Source of the DNA: Zerene cesonia
Lineage: Eukaryota; Arthropoda; Insecta; Lepidoptera; Pieridae
Length of the DNA: 64,000 nt
Reading direction: 5' to 3'
Assembly (NCBI RefSeq): GCF_012273895.1
Contig: NW_024045135.1
Location: 558,001 to 622,000, forward strand
This document shows, piece after piece, positions 23,142 through 35,543 of the stretch. The stretch's first letter is position 1. Every line of letters starts with the position of its first letter. The position numbers and the translations under genes were made by a program. Under the pieces are notes generated by a model, which saw nothing but the letters and a program-made list of their open reading frames with translations, was not told the origin of the DNA and did not search any database.

Positions 23142-23323
23142 ACTAGCTAGTGCCCCGCGATTTTACCCGCGTAAGTCCGTATCCCGTAGAAATATCGGGA
23201 TAAAAAGTTGCCTGTATGTTATTTCATTTGTTCAGCTTTCTACGTACCAAATATCATTGCAATCGGTTCAGTAGTTTTTGCGTGAAAGAGCAACAAATAC
23301 ACACACATCCTTACAAACTTTAA
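23142..23323 (-). mobile_element. Helitron-like element, main family
   Basis: The plus text starts ACTAGCTAGTGCCCCGCGATTTTACCCGCG and runs through CCGTATCCCGTAGAAATATCGGGAT, AATCGGTTCAGTAGTTTTTGCGTGAAAGAG and CATCCTTACAAACTTTA. The TACTAATATTATAAATG start has been lost. Confidence 0.8.
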
Positions 23324-24695
23324 ACATATAACGTGTTTCATCACACAAAAATTGTTCTAGAAACTTCCCCCGAATCCAACGTATTCCACAACTTATCTGC
23401 AATGATGGTACAATCTACATCTACGGTGTAAATCCTTTAAAATGACCACTCATCGTAAATTAAACTCACCAGCGAAGACGTCTCTGTATATTGTTTTATA
23501 CCGTTCCTTGGCGATGAGTTACGACACGTTGTCCTATTTTATTACATGGCAAAGACCTGTACAGTGGTGCAATGTACATGCTGCTTGCGATTTGCAATCA
23601 ATTTATAAGCCTGTACCATTGCATATTGTACCGTAGTTACTATTTAGTGTACTGTAGCGTAGTGTCTGGTATATATACTATACTATGTGACACAGGGGCA
23701 GCAACCACACGCCATGTATTCGCCCTTCATGTATTAGATATTTTTAATCGAATCTAAAATAACTTATTTAAATCCAACAACTTCTATGTTCGTCTGTGTG
23801 AGTATTAACAGCTTAAATTAGATTTGTTTGTGTATTTGTGTGTAACCAACTTGTTTAAACTCGGTTTTTTTTTAAGAACAGATTTTATTCAAATGTGGAA
23901 CATTTATTAAAGATCGGTCGGATCGGATGACAGTACAATAATAACTTATTATCCTGGTTAGGATCGCCAGGAACCAATCTAATTTCTGCGCGTATATTCT
24001 GTTTAAGAGAAGTGATACAATTCAGTTGATTGTTTTATCAAAGTGTGTGTGTTTCTTATTATTTTCAAGATGATATTCATTGTATTTAGTGTTATAGTTT
24101 CACTGTCACAGTATTCAGTCAAACGTTAAGGATTGAGAAAAATTTGAGAACAATTACTGATTTTTAAATCTCTTCTGTAATTACCTAACACAAACATTAC
24201 GCTAATTCATGTGATTCATTGAATATTTCTATAATATCCATTACATTGTACAGACTGTGTTTCGCAAACATTTGTTATCTGTACAGCAAGACAGGATCTA
24301 CTTTAAAGCGCTTCAGCCCAACCCTTGCACCCCAATGTAAATTCGGCGTCGTAATGGAGTGTCAGCGTGCAGGTAACGAGGTTGGGATCAGCGAGCCGTT
24401 AGTTTGAAGCGCTTTAATCATCGCTACAGCGCTAAATGGTGCTGTGAACGTTAATATACTAGTTAAATGGAAGACAAGCAAGCTGGATACTGGACAAGGG
24501 ATATTGCCATTTTAATGGAAACTGTTCTGAAACACAAATCTCTGGAGAATTATTTTTAAATTTATACATAAATCCAATTTATTTAAACAAAAAGAGATTT
24601 TTTTGAAAGCGGTCCTGAAATTGGCACATTCATACAAATTATTAAGTTTTATATTATAAATGGGTATGAAAAAGAAATTAAACTACTCCGAACTT
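23324..24695. other. Gene-free stretch
   Basis: No supported gene and no clear repeat. The phrase TTTAAAGCGCTTCA at 24302 is echoed by TTGAAGCGCTTTAATC at 24405, an imperfect inverted pair about 100 bases apart. Confidence 0.4.
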
Positions 24696-24726
24696 AACGC
24701 GTGCGAAGCCGCAGGCAAAAGCTGGT
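24696..24726 (+). mobile_element. Helitron-like 3' end fragment
   Basis: CGCGTGCGAAGCCGCAGGCAAAAGCTGGT has the small hairpin and a CTGG|T ending that fits the CTRR rule. Confidence 0.4.
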
Positions 24727-24987
24727 AATATATATAACGTTAAGAGTACACAACCTATTACGACTTATACTCGTCTAGTCTCTAAAGATAAATAATCAAA
24801 AATAATTAGTATTTTATCTGAAGCAGCGTTAATAAAGACGAATGCTCTAATTACTGGGAACGTAATATAAGCTTAGCAATGTTGCGTGTTTCAATGTATT
24901 TCATTTAGAAATATATTACATTAACTCATTTTCGTGTAAGGGCATAAATTTGTCGTGTAAATAAATTGAATTACCTAATATAATATA

Positions 24988-25130
24988 CTACCGGTTCGCC
25001 CCGGCTTCGTCTATGGTACATATATAAAGAATAGCAATCTGGGGTCACATACAAATCTAACGGTGAAAAAATTTTTAAACTAATATAGCAATTATTGAAA
25101 TTAACAAGTTCAAACAAACAATCTATATTA
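24988..25130 (-). mobile_element. Helitron-like element, second interior type, degraded
   Basis: The plus text has CCGGTTCGCCCCGGCTTCG, ggtacatatata, CTAACGGTGAAAAAATTTTTAAAC and AAGTTCAAACAAACAATC, in the order found in related copies. Confidence 0.5.
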
Positions 25131-25294
25131 ATAATAATCTTTTTTTTATTAATACATTTGTTATTATAATATGAATAATCAATGGAATCAAATTTCTCCT
25201 TAACATTCTCTCCACCAACTATACTAATGCGTAGGCATAAATCCTTGTGTGATTAGCACACATAAGAATTAAAATTAGTATGTATATAAGTTAC

Positions 25295-25613
25295 TGTGGG
25301 AGTCGAGCACGCTACGGCACGAATTAGGCCAGCTCGCACCAGGGAAGTACCACACCCTCCAAGAAACCGGTGTGAAATAATAGCTTGTTTGTGTTTTGTA
25401 CGGTGAGTGGTGGAGCCGGAGGCCTATTTCCTTCTCCTCGCCCTTCCCAGTCCATTCCTTCTTTCCAGTCACCAATCCTTTCCTTATCCCTTATCCCTTA
25501 AAAGCGGGCAACGCATTCGCAGAGGTCTGAGCCTCTGCGAACGTTCATGAGCGGTGGTGATCGTTTACCATCAGGCGAACCACCAGCTCAGTTGCCCGCT
25601 ATGACATAAAAAA
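25295..25613 (+). repeat. SINE-like family B, full-length copy
   Basis: Complete from TGTGGGAGTCGAGCACGC, through GGCCAGCTCGCACC, to GCCCGCTATGACATAAAAAAG. It carries a perfect 10-bp hairpin at 25516-25525 and 25532-25541 (TTCGCAGAGG / CCTCTGCGAA). This sits at the same position as the longer hairpin in other copies. Confidence 0.9.
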
Positions 25614-27058
25614 GAAGTTGTACACTGGTATATTTAAATTACCTTCAGATCCCTAATCTTGTAGCGTGTTCCTGATATCTATAAAGACCTCTATCGGACG
25701 AGGACAATAAATATCTCACGTACGAATATCATAATAACGGCAATAAATAATTATATCTGGCTATCTCCTATAAATTATTTATACTCAATTAATGATAATC
25801 TGATGATTTATTGGGCAGATTGTCTGTTGAATCGTAGTACCTTAATTATCGTAGAGGTTGTAAAATGTTGGGTACTTTCCGATGAAGTCGGGTATTTGTT
25901 TATTTATCTTTATAATTGTCTAATATAATATTTTTAAATTATCTTATATAGGTACACTGTGTCCTCACTAAATTGCCTGGAAGAAATCGCTGCTCTAGCG
26001 ATAAGGTCGACTGTTATGCATATTACCCATTATTTTATTCTTTTATTTTATTCAACTTATTTTGTATAGTTTAGAACACAAATTAGATATTTGAAATGTC
26101 ATAAAAAATATTTTTTAAAGCTTCGACAATTTGTTATAATGGTACTTTTCCAAAATTATTTCTTTGCATATCTTATGCATAACTCTACGCAAATTGCATT
26201 GGACTATTCTCCAGTATATACAAGACCATCAACATCACCTCATCATCATCACTCTCTATTACCCTAAGAACTGATCTTAAATCCAAAAAGAATTTTAAAC
26301 GAAATAGATTAAAAATAAATCGGGAAATTTAACACTGAATAAACGATTTCTTTCTAAATAAAAATATTAAGAAACGCATATTATTATTAGTAAATTGAGA
26401 AAATAAGAATACAGTTCCATTTTCTTTAGGTAAATTACATTTCTATGGCATTATTTACGAATAATAATATTGTTGGTGAATTTATGAAACAACTGTTAAA
26501 TGTAGATACGAGAGCTAAATATAGACTTTTAGACGGAATTAAAATATAATCGAACATTCAGTTATAAATTGTAGTATCATAAATTAAGATAATAGTAAAA
26601 ACAATACGACAATAGTGCGTAATTTAGTCGAGATCATTTTAACAATCGAATAAAAAACAATTTACAAATATGATATCTTATCTTGCTAGTGTTATAAAAT
26701 GTTAAACTATCTAACTTCTATTGACTCTCTTCCTATAGACAACTCTGAAATGGATGCCGTAGTAAATTTTTAAAACTTTAATCCGCACTTGAGTATGGTG
26801 GTGGATTCTTGTTTAAATATATCGCCTATGCTCTTAGAACAAAAATCAGACACACCACAATCAGATAAACACTCTTAATGGTATGGGTGAAGCAAGGTGG
26901 TTGGTTTTCGGGGTGAGACTTGAAACGTAAAGTATTAGGATATAATATATGGCCTATCTCATGTACTACTTATTTACAATATTCGAAAAAAACTCAACAT
27001 GCCATCTGTAACTAAAATTTTTGTATGACCGACGAGACAAATTATAATCCCTACTAGT
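25614..27058. other. Gene-free stretch
   Basis: AT-rich with no supported gene or clear repeat. There are short CATCATCAT runs near 26239-26255. Confidence 0.45.
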
Positions 27059-27286
27059 CCCTACTAAGATTATAAATGCGAAAGTAACTCTGTCTGTCTG
27101 TCTGTCTGTTACGCTTTCACGCCTAAACCACTGAACCAATTTTTTTGTTATTTGGTATGAAGGTAGAACTGAACTTGGGAAAGGACATAGGATAATTTTT
27201 ATCGCGAAAAAATTGGTAGAAGGAGTTGAAATAGGGAGATGAAAGCGATATAACCACGCGGGCGAAGCCGCGGGCGGAAAGCTAGT
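27059..27286 (+). mobile_element. Helitron-like element with TCTG microsatellite, third interior type
   Basis: It starts TCCCTACTAAGATTATAAATGCGAAAG, followed by (TCTG)5 at about 27090-27110 and ACGCTTTCACGCCTAAACC. It ends with the hairpin CGCGG-GCGAAG-CCGCG (27257-27272), then GGCGGAAAGCTAG and T. The start, hairpin and CTAG end fit a Helitron, and no target duplication is expected. Confidence 0.75.
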
Positions 27287-27684
27287 ATTATAAATAATAG
27301 AATGAATAGATCAATATAATTATCAATTTCCAACCAGTAACCAATTTATAACGCAGTACGCATTTATCGCCCAATTAAAAACTTAGTCCCAGAACGTTAT
27401 TACTAATTTCAATAAAACTAAAGTGGAAAGAGTATACCTAATAGAAATTGTGAAGTTAACCAAGTTCCATGATCGGAGCGATGTTAACTTTGTTAAATAG
27501 AAAAACATGCTCGGAAACCACTTGCGGGTGAAACTTTTTATCTACGATCTGCTATGAACACGTAAGACTGCAGACTTACCTTCCTTTTATGTTGAATTTA
27601 ATAACCAATAGTGTACGTTGTGTTGAAATAAAGACTAAAGTCGAGAGGTGATATTGGAAACGGATTATCACATTACCACAATTA

Positions 27685-28331
27685 CTATCATCAACCCATA
27701 TATGTTTCCACTGCTGGGACACACACCTCCTAAGAGGTTCAGACCGTAATCCACCACGCTGGCCAAGTGCGGGTTGGCAGATGTCACATGTCGTCGAACT
27801 TTTGATTATTGGACATGCCGATGTCATCACGTTGTTTTCCTTCACCATTAGAGCAGTGGTGATGTCATCCACATTTTTTTTTTTTTTTATGTCACAGTCG
27901 GCAATGGAGCTGGTGGGACGCCTGATGGTAAGCGCTACCACCGCCCATGAACATTTGTAGAGTCGTAAAGTCGATTACAGACTTTACGCCTCTACAAATG
28001 GATTGCCGACTTTACATTGGGAAGGGATTAAGAAAAGATTTGCGAGAGGAATAGAGGAAAGGACTGGGAAGGGGAAGGAAAAGGATATGGGCCTCCGGCT
28101 CCCCCACTCACCGAACGAAACACAGCAGAATGCTATTTCACGCCGGTCTTCTGTGGGGGTGTGGTACTTCCCCGGTGCGAGCTGGCCCAATTCGTGCCGA
28201 AGCGTGCTCGACTACCACATGCGCAGATAAATTGAAAAATTAATTTATTTTCTTCACGCTGACCTGGTCTCGAACCCCGACCTATCGATTTTGAGTCCGA
28301 GGTCCTCACCACTGAGCCGCCACTGCTTTTC
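27685..28331 (-). repeat. tRNA-headed SINE family D, complete copy interrupted by a family B insertion
   Basis: On the minus strand the tRNA-like head lies at 28325-28261, with A box GCTCAGTGGTGAGG and B box GGGGTTCGAGACC. The body continues to the insertion at 28220 and resumes at 27874. It runs through ACCGCTGGCCAACC-like blocks to a TGATGATAG tail near 27686. This copy shows the full family layout of head, body and GATGAT tail. Confidence 0.85.
27869..28220 (-). repeat. SINE-like family B, full-length, nested in family D, with target duplication
   Basis: The element (27875-28214) is flanked by CCACAT on both sides (27869-27874 and 28215-28220). It has a 15-base A tail on the minus strand, next to ATGTCACAGTCGGC in the plus text. 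The hairpin arms are 27953-27972 and 27980-27999. The tail and target duplication support retroposition. Confidence 0.85.
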
Positions 28332-28334
28332 CAC

Positions 28335-28450
28335 CATAATTTAGCCTTCCTCAATAAATGGGCTGTCTAAAACTGAAAGAAATTTTCAAATCGGACCAAC
28401 AGTTCCTGAGATTTGCGCGTTCAAACAAACAAACAAAATCTTCAACTTTA
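28335..28450 (-). mobile_element. Helitron-like element, second interior type, 5' part
   Basis: The plus text reads CTTCCTCAATAAATGGGCTG, TTTTCAAATCGGACCAACAG, TTCCTGAGATTTGCGCGTTC, AAACAAACAAAC and actttatactattagtata. The last block is the reversed start of the element. Confidence 0.6.
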
Positions 28451-29131
28451 TACTATTAGTATATAATATATATTATCAATAATAATGTTATTCTCATATA
28501 TATCTCATGTATATATACTTCTTTCATCTGGAGATTGTAATTTACAAAATATCCCCATTCTCTTTTTCAACTTACTGGCGCTGGATTTAAGCCTGTCACT
28601 ACCAATTTCTTTTTATAACGCCTCTCATAAACTCCCATGACAAGTTTAGGACTGTAGGGCCAAATAGACATGCAATGTCATATGTACATATATGCATACG
28701 GTTGAAAAACATTACCCCTCCTTCGCTCAGTCGGGTAAGGAACAATGTTTATAACATTATCGTTGTTTTGTTAGCACACAAAACGTCATGTCCAACGCAT
28801 GTTTCGTTCATGAAACCGGCTCTGAAGGTGATAAATTGATAAGCGACTTCCCCGTTTTCACAATGAACGCCTACCTCTGTAATGCAAACGGAATTTAGCT
28901 TCATCACTAATTGAGTTTGACAATATTTTGTCAAAAGCAGATCGCAACCAGCGTTCTGTGGCGTTCTGGGTTCTGGGCTCTTTTTTGCGCGTCGATGAAA
29001 TACATGGTTTTTCAAAGTATTGCTTTTTTGTGTTACATCATAATCAACATACTTTCCTATCACATATTTTACTTTTAAAAATAAGTGCACTTCTTACATA
29101 TTTATAGTATAGTGTATAGACATATATTAGT

Positions 29132-29330
29132 ACTAGCTGCGCCCTGCGGTTTCACCCGCGTAAGTCCGTATCCCGTAGGAATACCGAGATAAAAAATTGC
29201 CCATATGTTATTTCAGTTATCTAGCTATCTACGTACGAAATTTCATTGCAATCGGTTTTGTAGTTTTTGCGTGAAAGGACAACAAACACACACACATCCT
29301 TTCAAACTTTCGCATTTATAATATTAGTAA
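29132..29330 (-). mobile_element. Helitron-like element, main family, near-complete
   Basis: The plus text starts ACTAGCTGCGCCCTGCGGTTTCACCCGCG (3' end reversed, including hairpin CGCGG/CCGCG with one change). It ends CGCATTTATAATATTAGTAA, the reversed start. Confidence 0.85.
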
Positions 29331-30076
29331 AATGGTTTTAATGCGAGCAAAACCACTCGCTAAAACTAGTAGACCTTGGAAGTATATCATTATATAACTA
29401 ATAATATGGTATCGGACATACGTCGTAACATTCCTTTGAACCGAGTTGTCGTATCGCCCGAAGCGGATTTGCATGCAGAGAAAATTTCCTATTTATTACA
29501 TGATTTCCCTTAGGGTTAAACTCTTTTCATTCGGCTGTTAACAGCTTTGAATTATTATTTAATAGTGTTAACGTCTAGGTTATTAAACGGTTTTCGTTCA
29601 ACCTGCTTGTTGGAAGTCTTTTAAATATTTAAAATTGCATTTTAAATGTTTTGGCTAAATGAGTTTTATGAAGTTATTATAAATAAATATAAAGGTTTGT
29701 GCGGCTCTTAATATTTTAATATTGTGTTTTATTTTCTATAACGTTAAAAAACTTTAAAATCTATGTGTGATGGTTTTAAATCGATGGGTATATAATGGAC
29801 GGGATTCTGATTTACAATTATAAAAGTAGTCTGGCGGAATGAGGTTTTTGAATATTTTCTCAATTCTTGACCAAACTTACTTTTAATGATTTATGTATAT
29901 GCCTTATGCATAATGCAGTAAGAAAAGAAAGATAAGTATATCATAATTCGGATAACCGCATTCCTCGTACTTTGAACTTAAGAAAAAGGCACTCAAAAAG
30001 TTTTTATTAATGCCATTTGCTGAGTGGCTACCCCATTTGGCTCCACTTTATGTTTCTCGTTTTATATTTATTTCTA

Positions 30077-30171
<95 letters not shown>

Positions 30172-30534
30172 ATTTTTTTTCTTTGTTTAATTATTTTCTT
30201 GTATAAGCTTTTTTATTGTGATGTTTTGTGTTCATTATTGTATTGTTTTGTCTTAAGTTTATTGTTTTTTTTATTGTAATTCTGTGGAGTCTAATAAATG
30301 TTTCATTTCTTTCTTTCTTTCCATTTGAGCCTATTGCCGTGAGTATCAAACGTTTGGGACCGAACTGAAGTAGTATTATATTTTTCCCAGTGGATACTGG
30401 TGAAATACATTACTGTGTTTCACTGATTAATTTGCCTGAAGAACAACTAAGTCAGCCGTCTTTCTGCCAGACTGGAACTAAATATGTGTACTTATTGACC
30501 CACGCAACTTAATTTGCTCACAAATAGATTTTTA
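29331..30534. other. Gene-free stretch with a long (TA)n run
   Basis: No supported gene. The open frames over 30010-30279 are the microsatellite read as alternating Y and I. Confidence 0.6.
30080..30168. repeat. (TA)n microsatellite
   Basis: About 44 uninterrupted TA units. Its length makes it likely to be polymorphic and hard to assemble. Confidence 0.95.
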
Positions 30535-30720
30535 GGGTTTCGTACCCAAAGGAGAAAGCGGGACCATATTATTGGCTTAGAACATGGTAGGCTTCGCTAC
30601 CCTTCTAGCTACGTTTCTGTCTGTCTATCCGTCCGTTTGTCAATAGACTGTACCTCGTAACCCGTGATCACCTATTGAAATTTTCTGTGACTGTGATTGA
30701 ATTTTATCTTGTTTTAGCCT
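30535..30720 (+). repeat. Interspersed repeat, 'gggtttcgtacccaaagg' type
   Basis: AGGGTTTCGTACCCAAAGGAG, GGGACCATATTA, TTTCTGTCTGTCTATCCGTCC and GTACCTCGTAACCCGTGATC match a widespread insect repeat type that I recognise by pattern. I think it is related to a LINE 3' region, but this is uncertain. Confidence 0.5.
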
Positions 30721-33639
30721 TTCTCAATATCATGTTAAATTAACAGTTTGATTTTTTGCTTCTTAATGCTGGAGAAAGAGCAAGAATATTCATTACATAT
30801 AATTATAATCATTACATATAAATACCTAATGTAGTAAGTTTGTGTAGTATTTAAAAAGTGCTTTAAAGATATCTATATTTAAAGCGTTACTTATTAAGTA
30901 CTTATCTTTTCCACCCTTTAGTTTGCTTTTAACAGATAATAGTGATCGTACTAAACATTGGCGTTGGAGCGTAAATACATAGATAAAAGCATTGTGGTGG
31001 CTTCGACCGCATTATGAAGGTCTGAGACGCAGTGAGTTCATTTAGTATTAGCAGCACTCATTCTGATGATCCTTTATGGACATTAGAGCTATTTAGTTAT
31101 GGCTTTTAATAGATAAGACCCTAAACCTTAGTAACGTTATGATTTATAGAGTGAAAATAGTTTAAAGTAGTCGATACGAAAACTTTAGTTATGTGTTACA
31201 TGTTTCGCTGCCCGCTTTAAAGGGGAAAGGGAAAAATAAAGGATTGAAAATTGAAAAGAAGGAATCGACTGGAATGGGCGAGGAAACCGAAAAAAGGCAT
31301 CACGCTGTTTCTATTCTTTGTGAGTTCCAGTACATTCTACAATAAAATAAATGTTTTTAGTCACAACAATGATTTACACGCATAATCCGTTAGGCAATTG
31401 AAACTCACCTCTCGAAATAGTTGTCGAACATAAAACGGAGTTACATAACTCGAAGCAATTACGCTTTATTGCAAACATTGGAATAGATACGTTTGACGTT
31501 TAATTATCTAACTTAGGAGCACCCTTTGATGTGGTTTCGTGAACCGTATTGGGAGTTTTAGTGCTTGGGACTATACAGATTTATATTATAATTTCTGGTT
31601 TCAATCTGGACATTTTTAAATCAGTGGTATGAAGTTGTCGGGTTTCGTTGAAGCTCCTTTCATTGATTTATCAAGTTTGTTGAAGATATAAGGACCTTGC
31701 AGATGATCACGACATTCAATATTAAAAGTAACGGGTGGAATTTTAAGAGATTCGGTTTTACGGTTCGGTTTCTGGATGTGCTAAGCGAGTTTTTGCAAAG
31801 TTTTGAATGCTGTTTTATTTCTGGAATGTTTTCTATGAGAAAATTATGTATCTATAGTATTACATTTAGACTTAGTACGGTCCCATCAGGTAGAATTATA
31901 AGCTTCTAAACCACAAGCGTAATCGTTACATGAGCACCTGTCCACGGCCTTTGCTTAATTAATGCTAATATAATGGAATCTTTCCTCGTCTTATATTTAT
32001 AGAAGGTAAAAATATAAGTTCAAGTATAATTTCACTACATTTCAGAATTCAAAAGAATCAAAGAACTATGTATGAAATAGAAAAATGCAGCTTTTATGTG
32101 ATTAAATACTCAGAATTGGAATTTCTCGAAACCATACAAACGCATAATTGAGATGTTTTTTTAGACAGTTTCTCAATATGTGCATGGTTTTGTCATTCCT
32201 AGATTCTACCAACCATTAATTTAAAAAAAAATACTTAGTGAAAGTCGAGCAAAATGCATATTTCATTAAAAGATTTAGAGCCACTATAAATTAGTTTTTC
32301 CTAGCCGACCTCCACGTCTTCCGTATAAAACACTAGACAAACGACCCTATTTAATATACAGTATTTTAAATATCCTTTTGCAGCGGCTAATTGCGTTTTC
32401 AAAATGATAAATGTGGTTAATCCCCAGTAGCGGGCAGATGCGGTTCGCTGGGGGACTGCGAGTATCTATGCTTTATCCAATATTACATATAAGGAATCAG
32501 TTCCCACTATGGGACCATTGTATGAAGTTTACGTTGAATTTATTGAATTATGCTTTTATTGATAACGATGAAATTTTCAAAGAAAAATATATATGAATGC
32601 TTACATTTCTTCCATTTTTATTGCCACATGCAATGCTCTCCGTGGTACATTTCACCCGGTCTCCCCATTTTGGGGTGTCAAACTATCAAATCTGCTAAAA
32701 TATTATTAACTAGATTAAAAATTCGTCATACAATACTAACATACCGTAAGTTCTACACGTGCTTTGTCAAACAAAATGATAGTTTTTTCTACAAACACTA
32801 ACAATTGCATACAATTTACGTTGACCCTTGCAGTCAACGTTTATCCAGGAGATAATGTTCTGTCAGGGGACTTGAAGAATTCCTACGGTCATTTGCACAT
32901 GTTTTGCATAATGCGAGTCTTGCATGTTTGTTGTAGAACAAATGACAAGGGGATTGTCCGGTTTAGTCTGGAACTGTTTTGAATAATTCCTCTCAGTATG
33001 AATAGGGTTAGTTATTGAAATTGTGAAATCGAAATTACTCGTTGCTTATTATTGGGAATGAATTAATCATTTCTTATTTTTGGGAATGTTAATGAACAAA
33101 ATATGTTTGAAGACACTTCGATTTTGTTATAAATTGTTTCTTAAAGTCCATAAGCCCTTAGGTGCTCAAATATGTTTTTATAATCAGGTACGTAAAGAGG
33201 AATACGCGGGGAAAACTCCGGAACGATCAAATTTTCCCTGTAACTACCTACGCAGGCGAAGCGGGTGGAAAGCTTGTACGTGGTTGTTTATTGTTGTTTG
33301 CTATATATACTACGACATTACCAATTGCATGTCACGCTGATAATGTCACTGCACCTACATGTGTAGGTATATTCAGTATTTAATCTGTCAATTAAGATTA
33401 TCATGAACATATTCAGTATTGCTATAAACATTACTTTTGTAAATGTGAAAGTGTGTTTGGTCTTTCTTTATTTTTATTGTACGAATTTTGGGTTTCGAGA
33501 TAGTTTGGATAGAGAGTTATATAGGCTACTTTTTATGGGAAACATCTTATTCCCTTGGAAATTTCCTTTCACCACGAGTGCGAAGCCGCGGACATAACTA
33601 ATCGTGCATATATCTTGAAGATATAATAGCTAAATCTAA
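30721..33639. other. Gene-free stretch
   Basis: No gene is supported. It contains a family B remnant (31209-31320). Short Helitron-like tails (GCAGGCGAAGCGGGTGGAAAGCTTGT near 33252 and GTGCGAAGCCGCGGACATAACTA near 33578) have lost the CTAG end. Confidence 0.45.
31209..31320 (-). repeat. SINE-like family B, purine-rich fragment
   Basis: CTGCCCGCTTTAAAGGGGAAAGGG and GAAGGAATCGACTGGAATGGG match the middle block in reverse. Both ends are missing. Confidence 0.5.
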
Positions 33640-33857
33640 ATATATATATAAATCAAAGTTGACTTACTGATTAACGCACAGCCCAAACTGCTGAACCGAT
33701 CGGTCTGAAATTTGGCATACAGATAATCACAATGATGAAGGCATCCGCTAAGAAAGGATTCTGATAAATTCTACTCCCTGGGGGAATAAAATGGCGGATT
33801 ACAGCTGTTCCTTTAAAGTTTTTTTAACGCAGGCGAAACCATCGCAAGCAGTTAGAA
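33640..33857 (+). mobile_element. Helitron-like element, third interior type, degraded
   Basis: AAATCAAAGTTGACTTACTGATTAACGCACAG, GCTGAACCGATCGG and GAAATTTGGCATACAGATAATC are followed by AACGCAGGCGAAACC near the end. The terminal CTAGT is mutated. Confidence 0.45.
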
Positions 33858-34043
33858 TCGCATAAGAGAGTATTATGTAACCCTCTCGCTATAGGTCGCA
33901 AACAAAGCGAAGTATTGTCGGTCCTCTTTTAATTGACATAACTACCTCCGATCGCGAGGTTTGTGATTACTTCCGCAAAGGGAATAGCGGATATATTACA
34001 AATTCGTGAAATACAATGATATTACGAGTACAATTTATTGTTT

Positions 34044-34227
34044 ACTAGCCGCGTAAGTCCGTATCCCGTAGGAGTATCGGGATAAAAAGTAACCTATATG
34101 TTATTCCAGTTGTCCAGCTGTCTACATACAAAATTTCATTGCAATCGGTTCAGTAGTTTTTGCGTGAAAGAGTAACAAACACACACATCCTTACAAACTT
34201 TCGCATTTACAATATTAGTAGGATAGG
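34044..34227 (-). mobile_element. Helitron-like element, main family, missing its 3' hairpin
   Basis: The plus text starts ACTAGCCGCGTAAGTCC. The usual TGCGCCCCGCGGTTTCACC between ACTAG and CGCGTAAG is deleted. The remainder to CAATATTAGTAGGATAGGA is intact. Confidence 0.8.
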
Positions 34228-34242
34228 ATTAGTAGACTAGCT

Positions 34243-34500
34243 TTCCGGATTCGCTCGCGTGGACTACAAAATTGTGTACTTCTTGGATTTTCTAAGGGGC
34301 AATGGGACATTTTTAGCCACTTTCAATGCGTGTATCTAGTCAACTGTAATCAAGTCATCATCAATTACATCAATCAAGTAGTCAAATATTATGTATTTAT
34401 ACTCAAACATACTTATTATTCTATCACAATAAATTATTTTATCAAAATCGGTTCTCTGGCCTTTTCGTAATTGATGCACATACAAACATACTAAAATATG
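34243..34500 (-). mobile_element. Helitron-like element, another interior type, degraded
   Basis: The plus text starts ACTAGCTTTCCGGATTCGCTCGCGTGG, with AAAATCGGTTCTCTGGCC about 190 bases later. Layout and CTAGT end match the 43662-43849 copy. Confidence 0.4.
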
Positions 34501-35009
34501 AACCATAACTCTGAGGTACTACCTCCCATACAACCCATACAACCCATAAAAAATACAGTCGAATTGACTATCCTCCTTTTTTAAATCGGTTCAAAATATG
34601 ACAACAAGTCAACAGTAGATTAAACAAAACATTAAAACCATTATTTATTTCCAGTTTCTCGGAAAGGTACTGTATTTTTTTTTTCAATTTTATCTAAACG
34701 CGAGGTCAGACAGCACAACCGTTTAATGGGTGGGTCGGCAATTATCTTAGGAATGGCTAAATTATATCAAGGGTCGATTATTCGGGGTCTTTTTGACCTT
34801 TTGTTCCACTTTGGTATTATTATTCCATAAAATATATGAACAGCTATTTTGTACACGTAATACACTTTGTGTATTTGTGTTTTATATTTTATGATAATTA
34901 TTTGTTTTATTTTTATTCAAATATAAGCCAAGAACGTATTATAAAGTATTTTTGTATTTTTTCTTATAGTATTATCTACACTTAGATTATAAAGAGGAAA
35001 CTTTTTATT

Positions 35010-35146
35010 TTTGTAAGTTTATGACGCTTTCACACAAAAACCACTGGGTCGATTTCATACATTCTTTCACCAATATAAAGCTGTAACTTCATTGAGTGAC
35101 ATACGCTATATAAGTACCACAGGCGAATCCGGGATGAACAGCTTGT
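35010..35146 (+). mobile_element. Helitron-like element, degraded
   Basis: GACGCTTTCACACAAAAACCACTGGGTCG, TTCATTGAGTGACATACGCTATA and CCACAGGCGAATCCGGGATGAACAGCT occur in family order. A related copy is at 36500-36630. Confidence 0.4.
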
Positions 35147-35325
35147 TTTCTATATAAAAGATAAACTTAATATATTTTTAAGATCACCAATATCAGGAGG
35201 TGGGAGCCTCTACAAATTTTTAAATGCAAACAAATGAGAATAATTTCTATCACATACAAAAAGAATCATATCAATCGGTTGAAAACTCGCGTAGTTATCC
35301 ACTAGCAAATCTAAAATATAGTCGA

Positions 35326-35543
35326 ATAGCTGCGCCCCGCGTTTTCACCCGCAGTCCGTATCCCGTTGGAATATCGGGATAAAAAGTTGCTTATGTGTTA
35401 TTCCAGTTGTCCAGCTGTCTAAGTACCAAATGTCATTGCAAATCGCAAAAACTGCTGAACCGAGCAGTTTTTGCGTGAAAGAGCAACAAACACACACATC
35501 CATACAAACTTTCGCATTTATAATATTAATATGACAGGATAGG
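35326..35543 (-). mobile_element. Helitron-like element, main family, with an inverted-duplication mutation
   Basis: The plus text starts ATAGCTGCGCCCCGCGTTTTC and ends ATTTATAATATTAATATGACAGGATAGGA. Inside, the usual CGGTTCAGCAGTTTTTGC is preceded by its own reverse complement, making a perfect hairpin at 35445-35474. Confidence 0.85.

Noticed and set aside
27090..27110. TCTG repeat considered as a separate microsatellite locus
   Set aside because: It is part of the Helitron-like element; this position of the element commonly carries TCTG or GTCT runs.
27576..27941. 121-codon open frame on the minus strand
   Set aside because: It runs through SINE family D and the edge of the family B insertion.
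28749..29090. 113-codon open frame on the minus strand
   Set aside because: No domain, signal peptide or splice context that I can recognise. Somewhat less AT-rich than its flanks, so it could be a remnant of an exon or transposon, but I cannot support it. A protein search would decide.
30010..30279. Open frames rich in Tyr-Ile repeats
   Set aside because: Translation of the (TA)n microsatellite.
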